Source: Segetibacter sp.
Lineage (GTDB): Bacteria; Bacteroidota; Bacteroidia; Chitinophagales; Chitinophagaceae
DNA: 35,299 bases
Assembly: GCF_025963695.1 (NCBI RefSeq)
Contig: NZ_JAOQAH010000094.1
Location: 1-35,299, forward strand
Direction: 5' to 3'
Shown: in pieces, positions 1 through 8,048 of the stretch
Layout: each line of letters begins with the position of its first letter
Numbering within the stretch: position 1 is the first letter of the stretch
Translations under genes and position numbers: made by a program
The notes under the pieces: generated by a model
Told to the model about the DNA's origin: nothing
The model's input: only the letters and a program-made list of their open reading frames with translations
Databases searched by the model: none

Positions 1-22
1 GAGTGACTCAAACAAGCAAATT

Positions 23-430
23 TTAAAAAATGGAAAAACTCAGAAAATAGCTAAAAGGGCTTTTCCCTTTAGATGCTGCTAATATTTTTCCTAAAACTTT
101 ATTTATATCTTCTAACTTATTTTGTAACAATATAGAGTCAGGATAACCTTTGGAATACTGACAACGCCAGAGCCAATATTGTGATTCCTCTGCTTCTTTA
201 GCAGCAATTTTCATCTTGTAAATGAAGTCAGCTTTGCTCTCTGCGTTTTGAGCTTCCGTTGCATTTGCACCTATTGAAGTTCCACACTTTAATAATTGCC
301 TTGCAACAGTATATCCGTTTGCACTTTCCAGCCCCTTACAATATTCAATAACCATAAGAGCAAAGTCGACCAACAATTTTAAAATAGGATTATTATCAAA
401 TAATTCCTTCTTTGTGTTGCAAGCAAGCAA
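23..430 (-). CDS. Four-helix-bundle protein (S23 / rRNA intervening-sequence family)
   Basis: This 135-residue protein resembles the small helical 'four helix bundle' proteins first found in 23S rRNA intervening sequences and common as single genes in Bacteroidota. Recognisable segments are ARQLLKCGTSIGANATEAQN (about residues 44-63) and the following KADFIYKMKIAAKEAEESQYW, which match the conserved RxxxS/GxSIxANxxEAxx...F...L.IAxxSxxExxYWL pattern. Members form homopentamers; their cellular function is unknown. The only start I can find is TTG at 430, because a stop lies just upstream in frame and the first internal ATG would remove a whole helix. The start region has a CTTGCTTGCTTG run. The gene follows accB on the same strand with about 100 bp between them. 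Family assignment is fairly sure; the start is not. Confidence 0.75.
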   Translation of the reverse strand: MLACNTKKELFDNNPILKLLVDFALMVIEYCKGLESANGYTVARQLLKCGTSIGANATEAQNAESKADFIYKMKIAAKEAEESQYWLWRCQYSKGYPDSILLQNKLEDINKVLGKILAASKGKSPFSYFLSFSIF

Positions 431-532
431 GTAAGTGAAAAGTCAATTGTAAATGAAGTGTAGCATGGCTACCAACTCATTTTCTGCCTGAAGCATTTTC
501 ACAGAGCTGTTGACTCATTTTTCACATTGCAA

Positions 533-1024
533 CTATGGTTCTACAAGGAACAACGGCTGATCGTATTCTACCGGACTTGCATCTTCTACCAGCACTTTTA
601 CAATGGTTCCTTTTATTTCACTTTCAATTTCATTGAAAAGTTTCATTGCCTCAATTATGCAAACTGTTTTACCTACAGACACCTCGTCACCGATGTTTAC
701 GAAAGCAGGTTTATCGGGGCCGGCGCTTCTATAAAAAGTGCCTATCATAGGGCTTTTAATAGTTACCAGGTTATCTGTTTGTTTGGGAGAAGTACCTTCT
801 GAGCTGGCTGAAGGAGTATTACCGCCTGCCGCCTGCATGGGCGCGGATAATTGTGCAGGAGGAGGCATTGGCTGGTAATTTTGAACAGGTGCCGAACTAT
901 ATATAGGCACAGGTTCTTCCTTCTGCTTTATTGTTATTTTGAAATCACCTTCTTCGATACTTAATTCACCTATAGTACTTCTATTAACTATCTTAATTAA
1001 TTCCTGTATTTGTTTAAAGTCCAT
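533..1024 (-). CDS. accB: Biotin carboxyl carrier protein of acetyl-CoA carboxylase
   Basis: AccB carries the biotin that moves CO2 from biotin carboxylase to the carboxyltransferase in the first step of fatty acid synthesis. The 163-residue length is normal. The layout is typical: an N-terminal helix (MDFKQIQELIKIVNRS), a Pro/Ala/Gln-rich linker (about residues 38-80) and a C-terminal biotinyl domain starting near VTIKSPMIGTFYRS. The biotin attachment motif EAMK is at 125-128, so Lys128 is the biotinylated residue. In most bacteria accC follows accB directly, often with efp upstream. Neither is here: upstream is a 482-bp non-coding gap and downstream a four-helix-bundle gene. The biotin carboxylase must be encoded elsewhere. 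Confidence 0.95.
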   Translation of the reverse strand: MDFKQIQELIKIVNRSTIGELSIEEGDFKITIKQKEEPVPIYSSAPVQNYQPMPPPAQLSAPMQAAGGNTPSASSEGTSPKQTDNLVTIKSPMIGTFYRSAGPDKPAFVNIGDEVSVGKTVCIIEAMKLFNEIESEIKGTIVKVLVEDASPVEYDQPLFLVEP

Positions 1025-1206
1025 ACAATCGATGTGTTGGTTTTGAGATTGTAAAAGTAAGTTTTTGAGAAACGGGAGGCAAAATAGCCATTTTTAAAAT
1101 AATACAACTGAAAAGAAAAAGTTTTCTATTTTAAGTACTAATAACCATTGGCACAATACAAGGTAAAAATATTAAATATAAAAAGGCTGCGTTCGTGTAT
1201 TTTGAT

Positions 1207-1270
1207 ACAAAATTTTAGGCAACGCAGGAAAGGAGCGGTTGTTTCTCTTTTTATACCTCTAAAATTTTGT
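1207..1270. repeat. 12-bp perfect inverted repeat with 40-bp spacer
   Basis: ACAAAATTTTAG at 1207-1218 is the exact reverse complement of CTAAAATTTTGT at 1259-1270. The arms are themselves partly self-complementary (AAAATTTT). The 40-bp spacer codes for nothing obvious. It could be a hairpin, a protein-binding pair of sites, or the ends of a small mobile-element remnant. Confidence 0.55.
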
Positions 1271-1426
1271 CGTTTACTTATGTTGTTTATTTACCGGTCT
1301 CCTCAGAAGATATATCTACCGGTTTGATTTGGACACCTGCAAAGATGAATATTGATTTGAAAAAGAGGTTGTTAATTAGAAGCTGAACAATCGGGAAGGG
1401 AATTGTTGAACAGAGGTTTGCTGTTA

Positions 1427-1450
1427 AAGTGCTTGCGACGCAAGAATGAG
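1427..1450 (+). repeat. Dispersed repeat, copy 1 (divergent)
   Basis: AAGTGCTTGCGACGCAAGAA matches the GCGACGCAA core of the dispersed repeat. Here the core is a near-perfect palindrome (CTTGCG A CGCAAG). The downstream GGCTATGAAAA also resembles the flank of the copy at 10205. It lies in the mreD-accB gap. Confidence 0.5.
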
Positions 1451-1506
1451 GCTATGAAAAACAAAGGCCGGTATTAAAACAACTGGTAGTTATCAACCTG
1501 CAGGTT

Positions 1507-2040
1507 TTAAGCAGTATTTGTTCTGAATTTTTGTTTTCGAAAGAAGAGCATCTCTGTAACAAATATGAGTAGCAGACTTACTCCTGTAGTGGCGGTGACT
1601 TTTCCCAGGAAATACAGGAAGTTTCCAAACTGTAGCCACTCGATTAAAACAAGATAAAAGTGATGAATGAACGTGAACACAAGCACGTATAAGCTATACG
1701 GAGCAAAGCCCATGCTTTTTATAGAAGGCTCAGCATAATTTAATTCTGCACCTTCCTGCGAAATTAAAATGTTGATGAGAAAAGGCCGTAAGTACGCAAT
1801 AAGCACGCAAGGTGCTGCATGCAAACCAGGTGTTGTTAAGAAGTAATCGAGGGTAATTCCCAGTAGGAATGAAACAAATAACAAACCAAAGCGCGAGATT
1901 GTAAAAGGCAACCAGAGTATAAATAAAAAGTACAGGTATGGCGTGATGAATTGGTGCAACGGAGGTATCTGGCTAAGTACATAAACCTGCATTAGTATAA
2001 ACAGAATAAACCGGATAATATTTTTTACTAGAAGGCTCAT
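1507..2040 (-). CDS. mreD: Rod shape-determining membrane protein MreD
   Basis: MreD is the small multi-pass inner-membrane partner of MreC in the elongasome, which guides lateral wall synthesis together with MreB, RodA and PBP2. The 177-residue protein is very hydrophobic, with about five membrane segments and little charge outside the loops, and its size fits the family. Identity rests on hydropathy plus position: its ATG overlaps the mreC stop (4-bp ATGA overlap), which implies translational coupling. MreD sequences are poorly conserved, so sequence alone would be weak evidence. No pbp2 or rodA gene follows. Confidence 0.9.
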   Translation of the reverse strand: MSLLVKNIIRFILFILMQVYVLSQIPPLHQFITPYLYFLFILWLPFTISRFGLLFVSFLLGITLDYFLTTPGLHAAPCVLIAYLRPFLINILISQEGAELNYAEPSIKSMGFAPYSLYVLVFTFIHHFYLVLIEWLQFGNFLYFLGKVTATTGVSLLLIFVTEMLFFRKQKFRTNTA

Positions 2041-2888
2041 TGATTTTTTACCGGTGCAGCCTCCAGCCTGCGTTGTTCATCCCATTGCACATTCTCCACC
2101 AGGTTTACATATTCCAAACTATAAAAATTGGTGGCTGTTTTTAGGCGGATAATAAAAAAATTACTAGCAGGATCCTTGGCGATTTCATCGACAGTCCCTA
2201 TTAAAAGATCAGAGGGGAAGTTGGCTGAATAACTGCTTGTTACTACAGAATCGCCTTTTGCAACAGGAGTACTTTTCGGTATATTTCTCAAAGTGATAAA
2301 ATGAGGGTCTTTTCCATCCCACTCTACTGAGCCTATCATCTTTGTGTTTTTAAGCATGGCACTAACCTTACTGTTTCGGTGCAGCAAGCTCATTACACGG
2401 CTATAATTTTCGCTCATGTCTATCACTATACCAACAATGCCTTTAGAACTAACGACAGCCATATCTTTTTTAACTCCCTGGTTTGAGCCCCGGTGTAGTG
2501 TTACATAATTCATCTGTCCGGCAACAGTATTATTAATAACCTTTGCAGGAAGCCAAATGTACTTTCGTTGATGCCCAAGTGTATCTCTTATTAAACTATC
2601 TAGCACCACAAGCTGGCTGCTGTCGGGGTTTTCGAAGTTTATTTTAAGTAGGTTCTTTAACCGGGTATTTTCCTCAAGCAGCAGCCTGTTATTTTCTTTT
2701 AGATGAAAGTAGTTTTGAATTTTATTATACTGCAGGTTGATACTACCTGTCACTTCATTTGCAATACCGGCATAGGCCGCTTGGTGTGTGTCATTAAAAT
2801 TGACCAGTAGAACAAGCGATAATATCTGCAGCACTACAAAGAAGAGGAAGTTGAAGTACCTTCTAATGAAGACGAAAATATTTTTCAT
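2037..2888 (-). CDS. mreC: Rod shape-determining protein MreC
   Basis: MreC is a bitopic inner-membrane protein whose periplasmic beta domains polymerise and activate PBP2/RodA. The 283 residues show one N-terminal membrane segment (about 10-30, FNFLFFVVLQILSLVLLV). A helical coiled-coil region with repeated Leu and Asn follows (about 50-90, for example KENNRLLLEENTRLKNLL). The beta-rich periplasmic part includes NYVTLHRGSNQGVKKDMAVV and a GIVGIVIDMSENYSRVMSLL segment, typical of MreC. It lies between mreB (120 bp upstream) and mreD (overlapping by 4 bp). The 120-bp gap before it is rich in C/T and G runs. Confidence 0.95.
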   Translation of the reverse strand: MKNIFVFIRRYFNFLFFVVLQILSLVLLVNFNDTHQAAYAGIANEVTGSINLQYNKIQNYFHLKENNRLLLEENTRLKNLLKINFENPDSSQLVVLDSLIRDTLGHQRKYIWLPAKVINNTVAGQMNYVTLHRGSNQGVKKDMAVVSSKGIVGIVIDMSENYSRVMSLLHRNSKVSAMLKNTKMIGSVEWDGKDPHFITLRNIPKSTPVAKGDSVVTSSYSANFPSDLLIGTVDEIAKDPASNFFIIRLKTATNFYSLEYVNLVENVQWDEQRRLEAAPVKNQ

Positions 2889-3008
2889 AAAAGCCCTCCC
2901 AGCCTCTCCACCCCCTTGCGGAAAATGAAAGAAAAATACGTGCTATAGAAAAATGAATATTTCAGGGTAATGTGGTTTAAGCCCTTCTTAGGGAGGATTG
3001 AGGAAGGC

Positions 3009-4034
3009 CTATCTCATTATAAATGGGAAACGCTGATAATTCTTTAAAGCTATGCCTGTACCCCTAACCACACTCTTAAGCGGATCATCGGCAACATGGA
3101 CAGGTAATTTAATTTTCTGACTCAACCTTTTATCAAGTCCACGCAATAGTGCTCCACCTCCTGTAAGGTATAAACCTCTTCTATAAATGTCTGCTGCTAA
3201 CTCAGGCGGAGTTGTTTCAAGTGCTTTTAGAATGGCCTCTTCAATTTTAAAAATGCTTTTATCTAAAGCTTCGGCTACTTCCTGGTAGCTAACCATAATT
3301 TGCTTTGGAATACCTGTAACCAGGTCACGACCATTTACAGGAATGTCATCTGGAGGAGTTTCAAGATCTTTCATTGCCGCACCTATCTGTATCTTGATTT
3401 GCTCGGCCGTACGCTCACCTATCAGCAAGCTATGATAGCGACGTAAAGCTTCCATAATATCAGCAGTAAATTCATCACCTGCTATACGAATACTTTGGTC
3501 GCAAACAATACCAGCCAGGGCAATTACCGTAATACCAGTTGTACCACCACCAATATCAATAATCATGTTTCCTACAGGTTCTTCAACGTCTATGCCTATA
3601 CCTAGTGCTGCAGCCATCGGCTCATGCAACAAATACACTTCTTTAGCACCTGCCTGTTCTGCACTGTCGCGCACCGCACGCTTTTCCACTTCTGTTATGC
3701 TGCTTGGTATACATATCATCATTCTCCAACTTGGTGGAAAAAGAGGCTTTTTAGGATAGATCATTTTGATCATTTCCCTTATCATGAGCTCCGCGGCGTT
3801 AAAGTCTGCAATTACGCCATCTTTCAAAGGGCGAATGGTACGAATGCTTTCATGGGTTTTTTCGTGCATCATCAAAGCACGTTTACCTACGGCAAGAACG
3901 GTTTTTAGGTTGTTGCGATCCAGTGCCACAATCGATGGTTCATTCACTACCACTTCTTCATTATGGATGATCAGAGTATTGGCCGTACCCAAATCCATCG
4001 CTATCTCTTGCGTAAACCAGTTGAACAGTCCCAT
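3009..4034 (-). CDS. mreB: Rod shape-determining actin-like protein MreB
   Basis: MreB is the bacterial actin homologue. It polymerises on the inner face of the membrane and orients the cell-wall elongation machinery. The 341-residue length is standard. Actin-fold nucleotide motifs are clear: phosphate 1 (MDLGTANTLI, near residue 13), phosphate 2 (IDIGGGTTGITVIAL, about 159-173) and the adenosine-binding LTGGGALLRGLD near 290-301. The amphipathic N-terminus MGLFNWFTQE is likely the membrane anchor. It is the first gene of mreBCD. The DUF2306 gene upstream on the same strand is 358 bp away, so mreB most likely has its own promoter there. Confidence 0.98.
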   Translation of the reverse strand: MGLFNWFTQEIAMDLGTANTLIIHNEEVVVNEPSIVALDRNNLKTVLAVGKRALMMHEKTHESIRTIRPLKDGVIADFNAAELMIREMIKMIYPKKPLFPPSWRMMICIPSSITEVEKRAVRDSAEQAGAKEVYLLHEPMAAALGIGIDVEEPVGNMIIDIGGGTTGITVIALAGIVCDQSIRIAGDEFTADIMEALRRYHSLLIGERTAEQIKIQIGAAMKDLETPPDDIPVNGRDLVTGIPKQIMVSYQEVAEALDKSIFKIEEAILKALETTPPELAADIYRRGLYLTGGGALLRGLDKRLSQKIKLPVHVADDPLKSVVRGTGIALKNYQRFPFIMR

Positions 4035-4392
4035 TTATGTTTGAGTTCCTTGTATGTGAGTAATGCGTGCAAAGTTGTATGAAATAATCCGAATTAACAA
4101 AGTGGAAATACCCGGCAACGAAACTGTCTGAATAATGAAGAAGACAGTAAAAAATTATGGGATGTGTTTGTTAATCAGGCTCAAATCATCTTTGGACTTA
4201 CGTTGCGTCGCACACCTGTACCGGAGTTATTTAATGAGCGGGGTTTAGTGCATATTGCATCATTTGTTGGCTACCTTTTACTTTATTTAGCAGCTAATGT
4301 CAGGTAAATTTATCGGGGACTTAAATAAGAAGGCACTTAAAATCCGGGGCAATTGCGGAGGCTGGTGTATCGGAGTAACAGAGGATCTTATA
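4035..4392. other. Non-coding gap upstream of mreB
   Basis: No gene is visible in these 358 bp. It should contain the mreB promoter (minus strand). It carries one copy of the dispersed repeat (4201-4222). I saw no strong terminator for the DUF2306 gene. Confidence 0.55.
4201..4222 (-). repeat. Dispersed repeat, copy 2
   Basis: Read on the minus strand this is GGTACAGGTGTGCGACGCAA followed by CG. It belongs to the TGCGACGCAAC subfamily and lies between the DUF2306 gene and mreB. Confidence 0.7.
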
Positions 4393-5022
4393 TTATAAAT
4401 TTGTTCTCAAAAGCACATTAGATTGCCGCATATTTCGCGCTTGTAAAATGATTTCAGTAAACAATAAGGGGACCGACCAACATGCCCAGGCCATTATCTG
4501 CGACATGTCTTCATAAGGCAGATGCAGATAGCTGGTAAGGGTTACTGCAAATATTCTGAAAGTGGTAAAACCACAAGTAACGACATAACTTCTTATCATC
4601 CATTCACGGTGTTGAGGTAGGTTGCCGTTCTTAATTGCTGACAAAGCCATACCTGAGGTGAGTAGCCATGCAACAGAAAGGCCGATGAGACCGGTTCCGA
4701 AAATGATCCTGTTCTGCGTAATTATAGCATTGCTAACAGCAAGTACCATAGCTGATACAGCCCCCATAAGAACAGACAATAAGTAGATTTTTCCTGTCGT
4801 CCGGTGGAACTTCAGATACTGTTTTCGAATGGATGGAAAAAACTGGACCGGACCGGCAAGTAGAGCAATAATGCCAAAAACGATATGTGTTAAAAGCAAG
4901 GGACCAAAAGGTTTTAGCCAGGCTTTGTAGTTAAAATACCTTAACGGAAAGTTATATATGAAATAAACATTTACGAGAATAATAACGGACCATGTAAACG
5001 GGTAAATATATTTTCTGGTCAT
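4393..5022 (-). CDS. DUF2306 family integral membrane protein
   Basis: A 209-residue polytopic membrane protein with about six hydrophobic segments. It matches the DUF2306 family through a His-containing LTHIVFGIIALLAGPVQFFP segment and KFHRTTGKIYLLSVL near residues 71-85. A second match is the QHREWMIRSYVVTCGFTTFR block (about 138-157), where HR.WMIRS....FR is the family signature. The conserved histidines in membrane segments suggest metal or haem binding, but no function is established. The next gene upstream on the same strand is the lipoprotein-like gene, 57 bp away, so the two may share a transcript. Confidence 0.8.
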   Translation of the reverse strand: MTRKYIYPFTWSVIILVNVYFIYNFPLRYFNYKAWLKPFGPLLLTHIVFGIIALLAGPVQFFPSIRKQYLKFHRTTGKIYLLSVLMGAVSAMVLAVSNAIITQNRIIFGTGLIGLSVAWLLTSGMALSAIKNGNLPQHREWMIRSYVVTCGFTTFRIFAVTLTSYLHLPYEDMSQIMAWACWSVPLLFTEIILQARNMRQSNVLLRTNL

Positions 5023-5079
5023 CGTGTTAAAAATGAAACTTATTAATTTTACTTACTTATATAAGGCAACAACGTTTGG

Positions 5080-5760
5080 CTAATATTGTATCCATCCTTC
5101 AAATGAATAACCTGCATCATTAGGGTTTTGTGGATTGAAAAAACCTGTAAAATCCATTTCACCTGTAGCATTCGCAAACGCTCCTCTACCACCTGCTACC
5201 GCTAACTTTCCTGCAAAGTTTAACCGCGTGGCAGAAACAGGAGTTACTATTGAAGGGCTTGTAGGAGATGTAAATATTGCGTCTCCACTTGCATTAAAAA
5301 CAACAGCATTTATTACTTTCCCGGAAGCATCTTTAGCAGGAACCTGAAGCCATGAATTTGCAGTAGTCATCCCGGCAAAATCATTAACTTGTACCAACGG
5401 TAAAGGACCGCCGGGGACAGGAAGAGTTGTAACGATCGAGACGGACGCGTCCAGGGAACCTAATGGTATAGGCTGCGGAACAGTTGCATCAGAGGTATAA
5501 GCTAATTGATTGAAATAGGTTGTAATGTTTCCCATATCAGTAGCAGTACCAGTACCGCCACCAGGTACATAAGCAAAACTGGTATAGTTCGTTCCGTTCG
5601 CATTGACGACGGCGGGGGGTGTTGGTGCAAACCTATACCAGGTATTACTTGTCATTGTAAAACGCTTCTTTTCCTTTTCATCTTCCTTTTTACAGTAGAC
5701 AAGAGTTGTTGATATAAACAATAAAGCAATCGGAACGATGTGAATAGATGATTTTTTCAT
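5080..5760 (-). CDS. Secreted lipoprotein-like protein, possible allene-oxide-cyclase-type barrel
   Basis: A 226-residue protein with an N-terminal hydrophobic signal segment (about 8-22). Cys23 follows in LVYC, then a charged KKEDEKEKKR stretch. The Tyr at -1 is not a classic lipobox residue. The acidic/lysine residues after the Cys resemble Bacteroidota lipoproteins exported to the cell surface. The rest is rich in Gly, Thr and Ala and looks all-beta. Near the C-terminus, GRGAFANATGEMDFTGFF resembles the GRG.Y.GATG motif of allene-oxide-cyclase/dirigent-like barrels. That is a fold hint only; no enzyme activity is implied. It is divergent from the sensor kinase at 6007, and the shared 246-bp region carries a repeated motif. 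Confidence 0.6.
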   Translation of the reverse strand: MKKSSIHIVPIALLFISTTLVYCKKEDEKEKKRFTMTSNTWYRFAPTPPAVVNANGTNYTSFAYVPGGGTGTATDMGNITTYFNQLAYTSDATVPQPIPLGSLDASVSIVTTLPVPGGPLPLVQVNDFAGMTTANSWLQVPAKDASGKVINAVVFNASGDAIFTSPTSPSIVTPVSATRLNFAGKLAVAGGRGAFANATGEMDFTGFFNPQNPNDAGYSFEGWIQY

Positions 5761-5810
5761 AAAACAGTATTTTCTGAATGCCCTCGTAACTTTTTTCTAT
5801 CCGGAATACC

Positions 5811-5890
5811 TGATTAACGTAAGTTTTCTCTGTTGTTAATTGTGCCAGTACCATTGAGATATTTCTGTATAAATGACTAACGTAAAGTTT
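5811..5890. promoter_or_regulatory. Direct repeat TGAyTAACGTAA, possible regulator sites
   Basis: TGATTAACGTAAGTTTT at 5811-5827 recurs as TGACTAACGTAAAGTTT at 5874-5890, 63 bp apart, which is six helical turns. A weaker partial match, TCGTAACTTTTTT, lies near 5784. The repeats sit in the divergent region between the lipoprotein-like gene (minus) and the sensor-kinase operon (plus). They are reasonable candidates for binding sites of the response regulator encoded at 8049, but this is inferred from spacing and position only. Confidence 0.45.
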
Positions 5891-5946
5891 ATTAACATCA
5901 AAAAAGAAAGCAATACAGTATTAACGGGAATTTACACTTAAACAAA

Positions 5947-5962
5947 TACCCGTATTCGGGTA
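5947..5962. promoter_or_regulatory. Small dyad TACCCG-TATT-CGGGTA
   Basis: A 6-bp perfect inverted repeat with a 4-base centre, located 44 bp upstream of the sensor-kinase start. It could be an operator or a small hairpin. A near-match to a -7 box (TACTAATTTG) follows at about 5990-6000. Confidence 0.35.
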
Positions 5963-6006
5963 GAAGAAAATTATAAAATTTTATTATTTTACTAATTTGT
6001 GAAGCG

Positions 6007-8004
6007 ATGCGCATCCACTTAAAATACATCATTATATCCGCTTTTCTGCTTTCAGCTGCAGGTGCCTGGGGCCAGAAATCCGACATCGACAGTTTACAAA
6101 ACCTGCTGAATAAAAGCCACGATACTGGTCGTGTAAGTATTACTTTTCAAATAGGGCGGTCATATTGGTTTCGTCGGAATATACCCGTTGCGACTACTTA
6201 CCTATTAGAAGCCATAAAACTTTCAGATCAATGGAAGTATTATCCCTACCAAATCAATGCTATAAATCTGCTTGCTAATGCAAAGCTTAAGTTGCAGCAA
6301 TACGACTCTGCTTTTTATTATCTGCAGCTTGCAATTAGGAAAGGAAAGCAAAGAAAAGACACAGTTTTTTTACCCGTCCTGTACGAAACCTATCACAACG
6401 CATATTATGAATTAGGAGATTATAAAACCTCGCTACAATATGCGCTAATGGCAGCCGAGGGTTATGAGGTAAGCGAGGATCCGGCAATTAAAAATCAAGC
6501 GAAATTCGCTTTTATTGCTGCCGGGCGCATTTTTCGTGAGTTGGGACAATACGATAAGGCGATATACTATTTTGAAAAAGCGTATGATAAAGCAAAACAA
6601 TCTTCTAAGATTTTAAGTGTTATAAATGCCTTGTTGAATATCGCCACTGTGTACACTTTAGAAAATAAGCTTGAAGAATCTAAAAAGATTTATGATACTG
6701 TTATTGTACTTGACAAAGATTATCTCAACCACGAGAACTCGATGTACGCCCACGAAGGACTTGGTCAGATAGAAATACAACAGAAAAATTATAATGAAGC
6801 CATAAAGCACTTCAAAAAAGCTTTGAAATATGCAGAGGAAAAATCACTTATCAATCACCGCAACAACCTTTTGACCGGATTAGGGAAAGCATTGTTTTTA
6901 CGCCGTGATTATGCAGAAGCTGAAAGTATTCTTACACAATCTTTAGGTTTATCTAATGCAGCTAATGACTTAAAAAATATTCAAGCTAGTTATGCTGTTC
7001 TTAGCCAGTTAAAAAAGGAACAGGGAAACTATGACCAAGCGCTGCGATACTTTGAACTTTCGCAACAATACAAGGACAGTTTAATTAATACTGAAAGATT
7101 TCGCATTACAAATAACCTTGAAACTCTTTACAGAACACAATACAAGGAGAACCAGATTTTGCAACTACAGTCGGAGAATGCAAACGACAAAGTAGTTCTA
7201 TTGAGAAGGAAGCAAATGTTATTTATAGCAGGAGGGGTATTAATGCTAATAAGCTTTACGTTCATTTTGTATTACCGCAACAACTTACATAAACAGTTAG
7301 TGGTAAGAAAGGAACAACAGATACAAAGTGAAAAAATCAACTCATTGGAGAAGGAAAGCAAGGTAATAGCAATGCAAAGCCTGGTAGAGGGCCAGGAGGC
7401 AGAACGGTCAAGAGTTGCAAGAGATATACACGATTCGCTGGGCAGCCTGTTATCAATTGTTAAGTTAAGACTGAGTGTTTTAAAAAAGGATCATCCTCAG
7501 TTGGCGCAAAACGACATGTTTGTAAGCACACTTGAAATACTGGATGAAACTTTACCAGAACTTAGACGTATCACTCATAACCTCGCACCGGAGGTTTTAA
7601 CCAAAATCGGCCTTAAAGAAGCTATACTTGAATTTTGCAGCAAAATTAAAACTGCTAACAGCTTACACGTCACGGTGCAACTTTATGGTTTGGAAGAAAG
7701 GTTAAAGCCAACCATAGAATCAAGCCTATTCAGAATTGTACAGGAATTGTTACAAAATGTATTAAAACACTCGGGTGCGTCGGAAGTAATTTTACAAATA
7801 AATGTAAGGGAAGAACACTTAACCCTTACTATCGAAGACAACGGCCAAGGCTTCGATGTTAATGAACTCAAAAACCGGCAGAGCCTTGGTTTGGCTGCCA
7901 TTGAAAACAGGGCAATATCTCTCAACGGCTTTTTCTATATAGACTCTCAAAAAAACGTCGGCACTACTGCCACTGTCGAAATTCCGCTTCCTGTTGCTTC
8001 TTAA
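6007..8004 (+). CDS. TPR-containing sensor histidine kinase (HisKA_3 / NarX-DegS type)
   Basis: This 665-residue kinase likely senses a signal in the periplasm and phosphorylates the regulator encoded 44 bp downstream. A signal peptide (about 1-22, ending ...AAGAWGQ) is followed by tandem tetratricopeptide repeats through about residue 370, for example GQYDKAIYYFEKAYDKAKQ and KNYNEAIKHFKKALKYAEE. One membrane helix lies at about 404-424, then a coiled coil. The dimerisation/phosphoacceptor domain contains ERSRVARDIHDSLGSLLS with phospho-His475. The C-terminal HATPase domain has the N box (ELLQNVLKHSG) and G box (IEDNGQGFDV). The ligand is unknown; TPRs suggest a protein or peptide partner. 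This architecture is common in Bacteroidota. Confidence 0.93.
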   Translation: MRIHLKYIIISAFLLSAAGAWGQKSDIDSLQNLLNKSHDTGRVSITFQIGRSYWFRRNIPVATTYLLEAIKLSDQWKYYPYQINAINLLANAKLKLQQYDSAFYYLQLAIRKGKQRKDTVFLPVLYETYHNAYYELGDYKTSLQYALMAAEGYEVSEDPAIKNQAKFAFIAAGRIFRELGQYDKAIYYFEKAYDKAKQSSKILSVINALLNIATVYTLENKLEESKKIYDTVIVLDKDYLNHENSMYAHEGLGQIEIQQKNYNEAIKHFKKALKYAEEKSLINHRNNLLTGLGKALFLRRDYAEAESILTQSLGLSNAANDLKNIQASYAVLSQLKKEQGNYDQALRYFELSQQYKDSLINTERFRITNNLETLYRTQYKENQILQLQSENANDKVVLLRRKQMLFIAGGVLMLISFTFILYYRNNLHKQLVVRKEQQIQSEKINSLEKESKVIAMQSLVEGQEAERSRVARDIHDSLGSLLSIVKLRLSVLKKDHPQLAQNDMFVSTLEILDETLPELRRITHNLAPEVLTKIGLKEAILEFCSKIKTANSLHVTVQLYGLEERLKPTIESSLFRIVQELLQNVLKHSGASEVILQINVREEHLTLTIEDNGQGFDVNELKNRQSLGLAAIENRAISLNGFFYIDSQKNVGTTATVEIPLPVAS

Positions 8005-8048
8005 CCATACCTAACTTATCTTAAAGCTGTTATTAAAAGACGATATGT

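Larger units (their letters stand above)
1025..1506. other. Non-coding gap between mreD and accB
   Basis: This 482-bp stretch has no convincing gene. It holds a perfect 12-bp inverted repeat (1207-1218 with 1259-1270) and one copy of the dispersed GCGACGCAA repeat (1427-1450). It should also contain the accB promoter, but I saw no clear TAnnTTTG box. No remnant of pbp2 (mrdA) or rodA, which often follow mreD, is readable here. Confidence 0.6.

Noticed and set aside
1..20. GAGTGACTCAAACAAGC at the left edge looks like part of the GAGTGACACAAC repeat.
   Set aside because: It has mismatches and the other half lies outside the window, so it was not counted as a copy.
527..802. Plus-strand open frame of 91 codons opposite accB.
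   Set aside because: It is antisense to a clearly real gene, and its composition is typical of a shadow frame.
2889..3008. C/T-rich and G-rich stretches between mreB and mreC, resembling a CCTCCCTAAG-AAGGG type intergenic element, with a partial match at 21314-21330.
   Set aside because: The pairing is imperfect and the match between the two sites is too loose to call a repeat.
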